64,000 bases of DNA from Dama dama (taxonomy: Eukaryota > Chordata > Mammalia > Artiodactyla > Cervidae): NCBI RefSeq assembly GCF_033118175.1, contig NC_083695.1:32195607-32259606 (forward strand). The letters are read 5' to 3'. The position numbers were made by a program, and so were the translations under genes. This document shows positions 36,878 through 49,145 of this stretch, one piece after another. The notes under the pieces were generated by a model. That model had not been told where the DNA came from. It did not search any database and saw nothing but the letters and a program-made list of their open reading frames with translations. How positions within the stretch are numbered: the stretch's first letter is position 1; each line of letters opens with the position of its first letter.

Positions 36878-38290
36878 ATAACATTATCTTATACTAGAAA
36901 ATCCTAAGAATCCTCCCGCAAAAACACTTGTTAGAACTAATAAATTAATTCAGTCAAGTTGCAGGATGCACAGAAAACACACAAAAATGAGTTGCATTTC
37001 TATGTACCAGTAATGAACAATATAAAAAATTACAAAAACAAATCTAAGCATAAAGTACTTAGGAATTAACTTAACCAAGGAGGTGAAAGACATGCAGTGA
37101 AAACTACAAAAAGCTACTGAAAGACAACATAAATAAATGAAAAACACATGCCATGTTCATGGATTGGAAGACAACATTATTAAAATGTCAATACTACCCA
37201 AACTGATCTGCAGATTCAATGCAGAACACAGAAATAGAAAACTCCATCCTAGAATTCTTACAGAATCTCAAGGAACCCAGAATAGTCAAAACAATGTTAA
37301 AAAAGAACAAAACTGGAGAACTCATACTTCCTGATTTCAAAACTTAATACAAAGCTACAATAATAAAGTAGTGCATAAAAAACCAACTTATAGACCAGCA
37401 TAAAAACAGACTTAAGAGACCAACCGCAATAGAGAGCCAGAAATAAAACCTTGTATAATTGTCAAATGATTTTTGACAAGTGTGGCAAGACCATTCAATG
37501 GGAAAATGATAATCTTTTCAACAAATGGTGCCAGGAAAACCAAATATTTACACGCAAAAGCATGAAGCTGAACCCTTACCAAATACCACATGTAAAAATT
37601 AACTCTAAATAAATCAAGGACCTAAATATAAGACCTAAAACAGTAAAACTCTTAGAAGAAACCATAGGACAAAAGCTTCATAACACTGGATTGGGCAATG
37701 ATTTCTTGTACATGACCCTAAAGGCACAGGCAACAAAAGAAAAAAACTGGACTTTGTAAAAATTAAAAAATTTGGATACAAAATATAGTTATCAATGGAG
37801 TAAAAAGGCAACCCATAAAACAGGAGAAAATATTTGCAAATCATGTATCTCATAAGGAATTAATATTCAGAATATGTAGAGAATCTCTAAAACTCAACAA
37901 CAAAAAAATGAATAACCCAATTAAATAATAGGCAAAGGACTTGAACAGATATTTCTTCAAAGAAGACATACAGACAGCTGCTAATAAGTACATGAAAAGA
38001 TGCTCAACATCAGTGATTAGGGAAATGCAAAACTGCAGTGAGATACCACCTCACATGTACTAGGTTGGCTACTACCAAAAAAAATAAAATAAATGGGAAA
38101 CGAAATAGCCACCCAAGACCAGGAAGCCCAGAGAGTCCCATACAAGACAAACCCAAGGCAAAACAACAAGACACATGTTAATCAAACTAACAAAAATTAA
38201 ACACAAAGAGCAAATATTAAAAGCAGAAAGGGAAAAGCAACAAATAACATACCAGGGGATCCCCATAAGGCTAACAGCTGATCTTTAAAC

Positions 38291-38592
38291 AGAAACTATT
38301 GGTAAAGAATCCACCTGCAATGCAGGAGATCCTGGTTCAATTCCTGGGTCAGGAAGATCCCCTGCAGAAGGGATAGGCTACCCACTCCAGTATTCCTGGC
38401 CTTCCCTTGTGGCTCAGCTGGTAAAAAATCTGCATGCAATACAGGAGACCTGGGTTCAATCTCTGGATTGGGAAGATCCCCTGGACAAAGGAAAGGTTAC
38501 CTACTCCAGTATTCCGCCCTGAAGAATTCCATGGACTGTATAGTCCACGGGGTCACAAAGAGCCGGACACGACTGAGCGACTTCCACTTTCA
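38291..38592 (+). mobile_element. Tandem pair of Bov-tA SINEs (first truncated)
   Basis: A first copy lacks its head and BovA tail (ggtaaagaatccacctgcaa ... ctccagtattcc). It runs directly into a second complete copy (cttcccttgtggctcagctg ... acacgactgagcgacttcca). Located in L1 ORF1. Confidence 0.85.
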
Positions 38593-38831
38593 TACGGGCC
38601 AGAACAGAATAGCAGGATATATTTAAAGTGATAAAAAGCAAAAACCTACAACTGAGATTACTCTATCCAGCAAGAATCTCATTCAAAGGAGAAATCAAAA
38701 GCTTTACAGACAAGCAAAAGCTAAGAGAATTCAGCACCACCAAACCAGCCTTTCAACAAATGCTAAAGGAACTTCTCTACACAAGAAACACAGAAAAGGC
38801 CTATAAAAACAAACCCAAAACAATAAAGTAA

Positions 38832-39221
38832 GTGGTAACAGGATCATACTCATCAATAGTTACCCTGAATGTAAATGAGCTAAATGCTTCAACCAAAAGA
38901 CACAGATTGGCTGAATGTATACCAAAACAAGACCCCTATATATACTGTCTACTGGAGATCCACCTCAAACCTAGGGACATGAACAAACTGAAAGTGAGGA
39001 ACTGGAAAAAGATATTCCACGCAAATAGAGACCAAAAGAAAGAGGAAATAGCAATGCTCATATCAGACAGAATAGACTTTAAAATAAAGAACGTTAGAAG
39101 AGACAAAGAAGGACACTACATAATGATCAGGGGATCAATTCAAGAAGACATAATGATTACAAATACATATGCACTCAACACAGGAGCACCTCAAAAAATA
39201 AGGCAAATAGTAACACAATAA
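38832..39221 (+). pseudogene. L1 ORF2p N-terminal endonuclease fragment
   Basis: 129-residue open frame with the APE-type endonuclease start: VTLNVNELN contains the conserved Asn, and LLEIHL has Glu where the metal ligand is expected. It continues to GSIQEDIMITNTYALNTGA and ends just before the MRPS18C retrocopy; endonuclease sequence resumes after 39788. Confidence 0.85.
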
Positions 39222-39256
39222 TAGTGGGGGATTTTTCCACTGGAAAAATCATCTAG

Positions 39257-39774
39257 GTTTTTGGAAAGAGGAAAGGAAGGGGAGGAGCAAGGAACCCTGG
39301 CTTCTCTGGTAGCTCTCTGCAGTGGAGCTAGGGAAGAGAAAGTTTACGCGTTTCCCAGTGGCTTTTGTCTGCCTCACAAATCCCGGGACTCATGCAGTGC
39401 TGTGGAGAAGTTGTTCACAATATGAACAGGTAACCAGCAATGAGGACCTGCCTATTCCAATGGAAAATCCTTATAAGGAGCCTCTGAAAAAAATGTATCT
39501 TGTGTGAAAAACGTGTAGATTATAAGAATGTACAGCTTTTATCCCAGTTTATTTCTCCATTTACTGGATGCATTTATGGAAGGCACATAACAGGTCTTTG
39601 TGGGAAGAAACAAAAAGAAATCACAAAAGCAATTAAGAGAGCGCAAATATTGGGGTTTATGCCAGTTACATACAAGGATCCTGCCTATCTCAAAGACCCT
39701 AAAGTTTGTAACATCAAATATAGGGAGTAAATTACATAAAGTTATTACCAATAAACGTATTTTGCAATTAAAAA
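39257..39774 (+). pseudogene. MRPS18C: Processed pseudogene of MRPS18C (mitochondrial ribosomal protein S18C)
   Basis: An intronless copy reads like bS18m: SNEDLPIPMENPYKEPLKK in one frame, then VDYKNVQLLSQFISPFTGC and GRHITGLCGKKQKEITKAI in another, to the natural stop KYRE at 39728-39730. The switch comes from an extra A in the A-run near 39487-39493. An upstream one-base insertion near 39325 and loss of the ATG also break the N-terminus. It ends in AATAAA-like sequence and an A-tail and is flanked by the direct repeat aaaaatcatctag (39244-39256 and 39775-39787). This is an L1-mediated retrocopy inserted into L1 ORF2. It is not expected to be functional. Confidence 0.93.
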
Positions 39775-41688
39775 AAAAATCATCTAGACAGAAAATTAAT
39801 AAGTAAACACAGGTAAAAACAAACAAACAAAAAAAAAGTAAAAACATTTAAAAATTATACATTGTACCCACTGGACCTAAATGATATCTACAGGGCATTT
39901 CATCCAAAAGCAATAGATTTAATTATTTTCCCAAGTGCACATGGAACATTCTCCAGGCTAGATCACATCCTGGGCCACAAACCAAGCCTTGGTAAATTTA
40001 TTTAAAATTGAAATCATTCCAAGCATCTTTTCTGATCACAACACTGTAAGATTAGATATCAACTACAGGAAACAGTAAAAAAAACACAAACACGTGGTTG
40101 CTAAACAACACACTTCTGAATAACCAAGAGATAACTAAAGAAATCATGCCTAAAAACAAATGACAGAAATCATGACAACTCAAAATCTATGGGATGCAGT
40201 AAAAGCAGTGCAAAGAGGGAAGTTTACAGCAATATAAGTCTACCTCAAGAAACAAGAGAGACATCAAACACACAACCTAAACTTACAGCTAAAGCAACTA
40301 GAAAAAGAACAACAAGAAAAAAACCCCTAAGTTAGTAGAAGGAAAGAAATCATAAAGATCAGAGCAGAAATAAATGAAAAAGAAATGAAAGACTATAGCA
40401 AAGCTGGTTCTTTAAGAAGATAAAATTGACAAACCGTTAGCCAGACTCATCAAGAAAAAGAGGGATTAAAAATCAAAACTCAAATCAATAAAATCAGGAA
40501 TGAAAAAGGAGAAGTTACAACAGACAACACAGAAATACAAAGGATCCTGAGAGACTACTATGAGCAACTATATGCCAATAAATGGACAACTTGAAAGTAA
40601 TGGACAAATTCTTAGAATAGTATAACCTTCCAAACCTCAACCAGGAAGAAATAAAATATGGACAGATCAATCACTAGCCTGGAAATCAAAACTGAAATCA
40701 AAAATCTCCAACAAACAAAAGCCAAGGGCCAGATAGCTTCATAGGTGAATTCTATCAAAAGTCTAGAGAAGAGCTAACACTTATCCTGATCAAACTCTTC
40801 CAGAAAAATGCAGAGGAAGGAAAACTCCCAAATTCATTCTATAAGGCCACCATCACCCTGACACCAAAACCAGACAAAGATGTCAAAATAAAAGAAAATT
40901 ACAGGCCAAAATCACTAACGAACATGGATGCAGAAGTCCTCAACAAAATTCTAGTGAACAGAATGCAATAATACCCTTAAAAGATCATACATCATGAACA
41001 AGTTAGCTTTATCCCAGGGATGCAAATATTCTTCAATATACAAATAAATGTGATACACCACATTAACAAATTGAAAGACAAAAATCATATGATCATTTCA
41101 ATAGATACAAAGAAATCCTTTGACAAAATTCAAAACCAGAAGAAACATAGCTCAACATAATAAAGGCCATATACAACAAACCCACAGCAAATATCCTCAA
41201 TGGTGAAAAACTGAAAGCATTTCTTCTAAAATCAGGAACAAGACAAGGATACCCACTCTCACTACTATTATTCAACATAGTTTTGGAAGTCCTAGCCACA
41301 GCAATCAGAGAAAAGAAATAAAAGGAATCCAGATTGGAAAAGAAAAAGAAAAACTCTCACTGTTTGCAGATGACATGATTCTCTACATAGAAAATCCTAT
41401 AGATGCCATCAGAAAACTATTAGAGCTAATCAATGAATATAGTAAAGTCACAGGATATAAAATTAATACACAGAAATCCCTGGAATTCCTATATACTAAT
41501 AATGAAAAATCAGAAAGAGAAATTAAGGAAACAATCCCACTCACCATTGCAATAAAAAGAATAAAATACCTAGGAATAAATTTACCTAAAGAGACAAAAG
41601 ATCTGTATGCAGAAAACTATAAGATACTGATGAAAGAAATCAAAGATGACACCGGAAGATGGAAAGATATACAATGTTGTTAGATTGA

Positions 41689-41769
41689 TGTCAATGTATG
41701 ACAAAACCCACTACAATATTGTAAAGTAATTAGCCTCCAACTAATAAAAATAAATGGAAAAAAAAAAAA
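41689..41769 (+). mobile_element. Mini L1 3'-end insertion
   Basis: 81 bp of young L1 terminus ('tgtatgacaaaacccactac', 'tagcctccaactaataaaaa', A-run) interrupts the ORF2 sequence between 'ttagattg' and 'gaatcaatatag'. Confidence 0.75.
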
Positions 41770-43281
41770 GAATCAATATAGTATAAATGACTATATGACC
41801 CAAAGCAATCTATAGATTCAATGTAATCACTATCAAACTACCAATGGTATTTTTCACAGAACTAGAACAAATAATTTCACAATTTGTATGGAAACACAAG
41901 CGATGCTGAACAGCCAAAGTAAACTTGAGAAAGAAGAATGGAACTGCAGGAATCAACCATCCTGACTTCACACTATACTACAAAGCTACAGTCATCAAGA
42001 CAGTATGGTACTGGCACAAAAACAGAAATACAGACCAATGGAACAAGATATAAAGCCTGGAGATAAATCCATGCCCCAGTGGACCTTATCTTTGACAAAG
42101 GAGGCAAAAATATACAATGGAGAAAACTGTCTCTTCAACAAGTAGTTCAGGGAAAACTGGTCAACTACGTTACTAAAAGAATGAAATTAGAACACTTCCT
42201 AACTCCATACACAAAAATAAACTCAAAATAGATTAAAGACCTAAATGTAAGACCAGAAACTATAAAAATCTTAGAGGAAAACACAGGCAGAGCACTCTCT
42301 AACATAAATCACAGCAAGATCCTCTATGACCTGCCTCCTAGAGGAAAGGAAATAAAAACAAAAATAAACAATTGGGACCTAATTAAACTTAAAAATTTTG
42401 CACAACAAAGGAAATTATAAGCAAGGTGAAAAGACAACCCACCCTCAGAATGGGAGAAAATAACAGCAAACTTAATGACTGACAAAGATTTAATCTCCAA
42501 AATATACAAGCAGTTCATGCAGCTCAATACCAGAAAAACAAACAATCCAATCAAAAAGCAGGCAGAAGGCCTAAACAGACATTTCTCCAAAGAAGACATA
42601 CAGATGACTAATAAACACATGAAAGATGCTCGACACTGCTCATTATTAGAGGAATGCAAATTAAAATTATAACGAGGTATCACCTCTCATTGGTCAGAAT
42701 GGCTATCAAAATATCTACAAACAATAAATGTTGTTTGATGTAGAGAAAAGGGAACCCTGTTATACTCCTGGTGGGAAAACAAATTGATATAACCACTACG
42801 GAGAACAGTACAGAGATTCCTTTAAAAACTAGGAAAAAACTAACATACGACCCAGCAATCCCAATACTGGGCATTTACCCTAAGGAAACCATAATTGAAA
42901 AGGACACATGTACCCCAGTGTTCACTGCAGCACTGTTTACAATAGCTAGGACATGGGTGTGACATTGAAAGATGACATGGATATACACTGAAAGATAGGA
43001 CACTGAAAGATGAACTCCCCAGGTTGGTAGGTGCCCAATATGCTACTGGAGAAGAGTGGAGAAATAACCCCAGAGAGAACAAACACATGGAGCCAAAGCA
43101 AAACAACACCCAGTTGTGGATGGGACTGGCGATGGAAGTAAAGTCTGATGCTATAAAGAACAACATTGCATAGGAACCTGGAATATTAGGTCCATGAATC
43201 AAGGCAAATTGGAAGTGGTCAAACAGGAGACAACAAGAGTGAACATTGGCATTTTAGGAATCCGAACTAAAATGGACTGGA

Positions 43282-43775
43282 ATGGGTGAATTTAACTCAG
43301 AAGACCATTATATCTACTACTGTAGGCAAGAATCCCTTAGAAGAAATGGAGTAGTCCTCATAGTCAACAAGAGAGTCCAAAATGCAGTACTTGGACTGCA
43401 TTGGGTACAATCTCAAAAACAACAGAATGATCGCCATTTGTTTCCAAGGCAAACTATTCAATATCACAATAATCCAAGTCTACTCCCGACCAGTAATGCT
43501 GAAGAAGCTGAACGGTTCTATGAAGACCTACAAGAACTTCTAGAACTAATACCAAAAAAAGATGTCCTTTGCATCATAGGGGACTGGAATGCAAAAGTAG
43601 GAAGTCAAGAGATACCTGGAGTAACAAGGCAAATTTGGCCTTGGGAATCCAAAAAGAAGCAGGGCAAAGGCTAACAGGGTTTTGCCAAAAGAACACACTG
43701 GTCATAGCAAACACCCTCTTCCAACAACACCAGAGACGACTCTACACGTGGACATCACCAGATGGTGAATACTGA
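43282..43775 (+). pseudogene. BovB endonuclease-domain remnant
   Basis: APE-like endonuclease fragments: HYIYYCRQESLRRNGVVLIV, then the metal-binding motif CIIGDWNAKVGSQEIPGV (GDWNAKVG). Then a frame change, QKNTLVIANTLFQQHQRRLY TWTSPDGE. Several breaks. Confidence 0.85.
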
Positions 43776-44457
43776 AATCAGACTGATTATATTCTTTGCA
43801 GCCAAAGATGGAGAAACTCTATACAGTCAGAAAAACAAGACCAGGAGCTGACTGTGGCTCAGACCACGAACTCCTTATTGCCAAATTCAGACTTAAGTAA
43901 AAAGTAGGGGAAACCACTAGGCCATTCAGGTATGACTTATATCAAATCCCTTACAATTATGCAGTGGAAGTGACAAATAGATTCAAGGGATTAGATCTAA
44001 TAGACAGAGTGCCTTAAGAACTATGAACGGAGGTTTGTGACATTGTACAGGAGGCAGTGATCAAGACCATTCCCAAGAAAAAGAAATACAATAAGGCAAA
44101 ATGGTTGTCTGAGGAGGTCTTACAAATAGCTGAGAAAAGAAGAGAAGCAAAAGGCAAAGGAGAAAAGGAAAGATATACCTATCGGAACGCAAAGTTCCAA
44201 GGAACAGCAAGGAGAGATAAGAAACACTTCCTCAGTGATTAATGCAAAGAAATAGAGGAGAACAATAGAATGGGAAAGACTAGAGATCTCTACAAGAAAA
44301 TTAGAGACCAAGGGAACATTTCATGCAAAGATGGGCTCAATAAAGGACAGAAATGGTATGGACCTAACAGAAACAGAAGATATTAAGAAGAGGTGGCAAG
44401 AATACACAGAAGAACTATACAAAAATAGATCTTAATGACCCAGATAACCACAATGGT

Positions 44458-45421
44458 GTGATCACTCACCTAGAGCCAGACATGTTGGAACACGAAGTCA
44501 AGTGGGCCTTAGGAAGCATCACTATGAACAAAGCTAGTGGAGGTGATGGAATCACAGCTGAGCTATTTCAAATCCTAAAAGATGATGCTGTGAAAGTGCT
44601 GCCCTCAATATGCCAGCAAATCTGGAAAACTCAGCAGTGGCCACAGGATTGGAAAAGGTCAGTTTTCATTCCAATTGCAAAGAAAGGCAATGCCAAAGAA
44701 CGCTCAAACTACCACACAATTGCACTCATCTCACACACTAGCAAAGGAATGCTCAAAATTCTCCAAGGCAGGCTTCAACAGTACATGAACCGTGAACTTC
44801 CAGATGTTCAAGCTGGTTTTAGAAAAGGGAGAGGAACCAGAGATCAAATTGCCAACATCTGTTGGATCATCAAAAAGGCAAGAAAGATCCAGAAAAACAT
44901 CTACTTCTGCTTTATTGACTATGCCAAAGCCTTTGACTGTGTGGACCACAACATACTGTGGTAATACGGGAATACCAGACCACCTGACCTGCCTCCTGAG
45001 AAATCTTATGCAGGTCAAGAAGCAACAGTTAAAACCGGACATCGAACAACGGACTGGTTCCAAGTCGGGAAAGGAGTACGTCAAAGCTGTTTATTGTTCA
45101 CCCTGCTTATTTAACTTATATGCAGAGTATATCATACGAAATGCCAAGCTGGATGAAGCACTAGCTGGAATCAAGATTGCTAGGAGAAATAACATTAAGC
45201 TCAGATATGCAGATGACACCACCCTTATGACAGAAAGCAAAGAGGAACTAAAGAGCCTCTTGAAAGTGAAAGAGGAGAGTGAAAATGTTGGCTTAAAACT
45301 CAACATTCAAAATACTAAGATTATGGCATCCGGTCCCATCAATTCATGGCAAATAGATGGAGAAACAATGGAAACAGTGAGAGACTATTTTTGGGGGCTC
45401 CAAAATCACTGCAGATGGTGA
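44458..45421 (+). pseudogene. BovB reverse-transcriptase remnant
   Basis: The first frame (44458-44964) carries MNKASGGDGITAELFQ, SNYHTIALISHTSKGMLKIL and motif A CFIDYAKAFDCVDH. After a small deletion near 44962 the second frame continues with the active-site YADD at 45206-45217 (IKLRYADDTTLMTES). Catalytic aspartates of motifs A and C are retained, but the reading frame is broken. Confidence 0.92.
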
Positions 45422-46506
45422 CTGCAGCTCTGAAATTAAAAGACGCTTGCTCTCTGGAAGAAAAGCTATGACCAAATTAGATAGCATATTAAAAAGCAGA
45501 GACATTACTTTGCCGACAAAGGTCCGTCTAGTCAAAGCTATGATTTTTCCAGTAGTCATGTATGGCTGTTAGAGTTGGACTATAAAGAAAGTTGAGTGCT
45601 GAAGAATTGATGCTTTTGAACTGTGGTATTGGAGAAGACTCTGGTGAGTCCCTTGGACTGCAAAGAGATCAAACCAGTCAATCCTAAAGGAAATCAATCC
45701 TGAATATTCATTGGAAGGACTGATGCTGAAGCAGAAACTCCAATACTTTGGCCACCTGACGCAAAGAGCTGACTCACTGAAAAAGACCCTGATGTAGGGA
45801 AAGATTGAAGGTGGGAGGAGAAGGGGACAACAAAGGATGAGATGGTTGGATAGCATCACCAACTCGATGGACATGAGTTTGAGCAAACTCCGGGAGTTTG
45901 GTGATGGACAGGGAAGCTTGGCTTGCTGCAATCCATAGCATTGCAGAGTCAGACATGACTGAGCAACTGAACTGAACGTGGAAGCAACCCATATGTCCAT
46001 AGACAGGTGAATGGATAAGGAAACTGGTACATTACACAATGGAATATTCCTCAGCTATAAAAAGGAATGCATTTGAGTCAATTCTAATGAGATAAATAAA
46101 CATAGAGTGTATCATACAGAGTGAAGTAAATAAGAAAGAGAAAGACAAATATTGTACATTAACACATACATATGGAATCTAGAAAGTTAGTACCAATGAT
46201 CCTATGTACAGGGCATCTGAGGAGACACAGACATAAAGAACAGACTTTTGGACACAGTTGGGGAAGGAGAGGGTGGGATGATTTGAGAGAATAGCATTGA
46301 AACATATACATTTCCATATGTAAAACAGACAGTCAGTGGGAGTTTGATATTTGATGCAGGGGACCCAAAGCCAGTGCTCTGTGAAAACCTAGATGCATGG
46401 AGTGGAAGGGAGAAGGGAGGGAGTATCAAAAGGGAGGGGACATGTGTACCTATGGCCAATTCATGCTGATTTATGGCAAAAACCATCACAGTATTGTAAA
46501 GTAATT

Positions 46507-46630
46507 GTGCTTAAGTCGCTCAGTCATGTTCGTCCCTTTGAGACCCCATGGACTGTAGCCCATCAGACCCCTCTGTTCATGGGGATTCTCCAGGCAAGAA
46601 TATTGGAGTGGGTTGCCATTTCCTTCTTCA
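46507..46630 (-). mobile_element. BovA-derived SINE fragment with perfect target-site duplication
   Basis: Minus strand ('taagtcgctcagtcatgttc' ... 'gagtgggttgccatttcctt') flanked by attgtaaagtaatt (46493-46506, 46631-46644). Inserted at the L1 3'UTR end. Confidence 0.92.
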
Positions 46631-46796
46631 ATTGTAAAGTAATTATCCTCCAATTAAACATAAATAAATAAATACATAATTATGTGGCAAATAAGGTACA
46701 ATATTAATATGCATGCTAGGTGGCAGGTTCATGAAAGTTATTCTCTATACTTCTCTGTATATATGAAATTTGTGTAAATAAATTAACTTAAAAAAA

Positions 46797-47475
46797 GAAA
46801 ATAACCAGTGTAGGCAACAGTCTAGAGAAACTGGAACCCTTGTGCACTGTTGGTGGGAATGTAATGCTTTATCTACTATGAAAAAGAGTATGGTGTCTTC
46901 TCAAAAATTAATACCATCTAATCCAGCAATTCCACTCCTGGGTATATACTCAAGAATGAAAGGCAGTGTCTTGAAGAGCTATTTGCATACCCTTGTTCAC
47001 AGCAGCATTATTCACAATAGCTGACATGTGGAAGGAGCCCAAGTGTCCACTGATGGATGAATGCATAACAAAATATGGATATATACAATGGAATATTATT
47101 CAGTCTTTAAAATGAAGGAAGTTTCAACATATACAACAACATGGATGACCCTTGAAGGACATCATCTTAAGTGAAATAAGCCAGTCACAAAAAGGCAAAC
47201 ACTGTATGATTCTACTTACATGATGTACTCAGAGTAGTCAAAATCAGAGACAAAAAGTAGAATGACAGTTGCTTGGGGCTGGGAAAGTGGGGGTTGGGGA
47301 GTTATTGTTTAATGAGTACAGAGCTTCAGTTTTATGAGATGAAGAGAGCTAAGCAGATGGATGGTAATAATAGTTGCATAAAAATGCAAATGCACCTAAT
47401 GCCATAAACTGCATATTTAAAATTGGTTAACATGGTAAATTTTGTTTTTATGTTCTTTTCACAATAAAAAATGTA
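46797..47475 (+). mobile_element. Older L1, 3' portion
   Basis: 'aaccagtgtaggcaacagtc', 'cccttgtgcactgttggtgg', 'atggaatattattcagtctt', 'gttgcttggggctgggaaag'. It fits directly after the break in the older L1 at 38092. Confidence 0.8.
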
Positions 47476-47522
47476 AATGGATTATTGTGAAATCAGCTGT
47501 AACTTAAAAAAAGAGGGTCTGG

Positions 47523-47862
47523 GGGCTTCCCTGGTGGTCCAGTGGTTGACATTCCACCTTGCAATGCACAGACACCAGTTTAATCCCTGGCCCAGGAGGA
47601 TCCCACATGCCATGAGGCAACTAAGTGTGTGTGCCAAATACTGAGCCCACACTCTAGAGCCCGAAAGCCGCAACTACTCATTCCACTCTCCATAACTGCT
47701 CAAGCCTGAGTGCTCTAGAGCCTGTGCTCTGCAACAAGAGAAGCCACTGCAATGAGAAGCTAGCATACCGCAACTAGAGCAGCTTCCACTCTCTGCAACT
47801 ACAGAAATCCCACATGAAGCAACAAACACCCAGTACAGCCAAAAATAAAGTATTTTAAAAAG
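47523..47862 (+). mobile_element. CHR-1 SINE
   Basis: Head 'ggcttccctggtggtccagt', CHR-1 body ('gaggcaactaagtgtgtgtg', 'gagaagccactgcaatgaga') and an A-rich tail. It ends about 400 bp downstream of the exon 5 donor. Confidence 0.9.
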
Positions 47863-48259
47863 TGTTTGTGAAAAAGAAGTCAGAAAGCAGGATGTTTCAT
47901 ACTATAGAATACTAAAAATCAGCACACTCAACATGCCTTGGTTTTAAATTATTAAACATACAAACTTTATTAATTCCCTTATAACTTTACATACAAACTT
48001 TGGTATTCTAAAGAAAGACATTTAGAAAAATAGTTTCTTTCATGCTAAAATTGCTTAAGTTAGTCCCTAAAACACAGGCTTTCACAGTAATAAGCTAGCA
48101 GCTTATCTACAACTATTAAGAACAAGAGAAAACGTTGTTTTGACCTCAAAGGCTATGAAACAAACTAAAGTTAGAGTCTCCTTATATTAATAGTGTCCTA
48201 ATGGACTGAACAGAGCAGCCAGGAGATGGATTTTTTTCATAGGTTACAAGAATTCTTAC
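47863..48259. other. P4HA1 intron 5, near exon 5 donor
   Basis: Nothing recognised. Confidence 0.5.
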
Positions 48260-48397
48260 CTGGGAGATCACCCTTTGAGATGGTATCTGTATCCAAATTG
48301 TAGGTGTCCTGGAGACGCAACAGAGCTTTGGCTGCCCCAACCTGATCTTCATCATTAGGGAAGTACTGTCTCTGAATGGTTAGGTTAGAGATAAAAC
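48260..48397 (-). CDS. P4HA1: P4HA1 exon 5
   Basis: This 138-nt exon encodes residues 109-155 (FISNLTIQRQYFPNDEDQVG ... KGDLPG). It carries the first N-glycosylation sequon, Asn113-Leu-Thr. It links the dimerisation region to the peptide-substrate-binding domain. The acceptor is ctgctttaag and the donor CCAG|gtaaga. The 22.6-kb intron that follows is the longest wholly inside the window and contains the nested transposon cluster. Confidence 0.97.
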
Positions 48398-48479
48398 CTT
48401 AAAGCAGAGGAGCAAAAAAAGATTTAGACACAAGTTTGAAATGTACAATGTAGGGAATATAGTTGATATGTAATATATT

Positions 48480-48972
48480 TGAACGGTAATGACATTTCAT
48501 ACCTAGACTTCTCATGGTGATCATTTTGAAATACACAGAAATATAGGATCAATATGTTGTATAACAGGAACTAACATAGTGTTGTAGGTCAGTTATATTT
48601 CAAAATAAAACTCATACAAAAAGAGATCATGATTGTGGTTATCAGAGGCAGGTGGTAGGGGTATAGGGGATTTGGAGGAAGGCAGGCAAAAGGCACAAAG
48701 CTTCAGGTATAAGATAAATAAGTACAGAGGATGTAATGTACAACATGATAAATATAATTAACACTGCTACATTAAAAAAGTACATCCTGAGAGTTCTCAT
48801 TACAAGGAAAAACATTTTTTTCCATTTTTTAAATTTTATAACTACATGGGATGATGAATGTTCACTAATTAACTGTGATAATCATTCCATAATGTGTGTA
48901 AGTCAAATCAGTGTACTGTACACTTTAAACTTCTATAGTACCATATGTCAATTATATCTCAATAAAATAGGA
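48480..48972 (+). mobile_element. L1M 3'UTR
   Basis: 'aggatgtaatgtacaacatg', 'aactacatgggatgatgaat', 'gtcaattatatctcaataaa'. Same family as 29830-30135. Confidence 0.75.
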
Positions 48973-49145
48973 AGAAAAAAGACTCTAGACCCTCACAGAC
49001 TTAATTTCCAACATAAGTCTTATAAAGATTTTTTAATCTATATTATTATAATTTTCCACTATATCATGTGTAACAAGAAAAAATTAAATACACTGAATGA
49101 GACTTCATATACCTCTAACTTGTTATATCTTCCCAAACCATTTTT

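Larger units (their letters stand above)
35046..38092 (+). mobile_element. Older L1, 5' portion (ORF2), interrupted by later insertions
   Basis: L1 ORF2 from after the endonuclease to near the C-terminus ('aaagcagtgttaagggtgaa', 'gaaaactacagaccaacatc', 'caatggtaagagactgaaag', 'tacagacagctgctaataag'). Split by a BovB tail and two CHR-2 SINEs. It appears to resume at 46797, so a younger L1 seems to have landed inside it. Confidence 0.8.
42957..45979 (+). mobile_element. Near-full-length BovB (RTE-clade) LINE
   Basis: About 3.0 kb from 'gatgaactccccaggttggt' to the terminal 'actgagcaactgaactgaac'. It interrupts young L1 sequence, which resumes with 'gtggaagcaacccatatgtc'. BovB encodes one endonuclease-RT protein and is known for horizontal spread between squamates and ruminants. 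This copy has frameshifts and stops and is inactive. Confidence 0.95.
38093..46675 (+). mobile_element. Younger L1 carrying several nested insertions
   Basis: Starts within ORF1 (AQEAQRVPYKTNPR-like) and continues through the ORF1 C-terminus, the ORF2 start (MVTGSYSSIVTLNVNELNAS at 38832), endonuclease, RT and C-terminus to the 3'UTR ending 'ttatcctccaattaaacata'. The RT FADD motif is intact at 41363-41374, but stops and frameshifts disrupt ORF2. Interrupted by a SINE pair, the MRPS18C retrocopy, an L1 tail, a 3-kb BovB and a BovA fragment. About 5 kb remains without insertions. Confidence 0.9.

Noticed and set aside
39322..39730. MRPS18C as a functional gene
   Set aside because: It has no introns, no ATG, frameshifts, an A-tail and a target-site duplication inside an L1.
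45569..46039. 156-residue minus-strand open frame
   Set aside because: Antisense of the BovB 3' end; the same open reading appears in the other BovB tail at 63100-63655.
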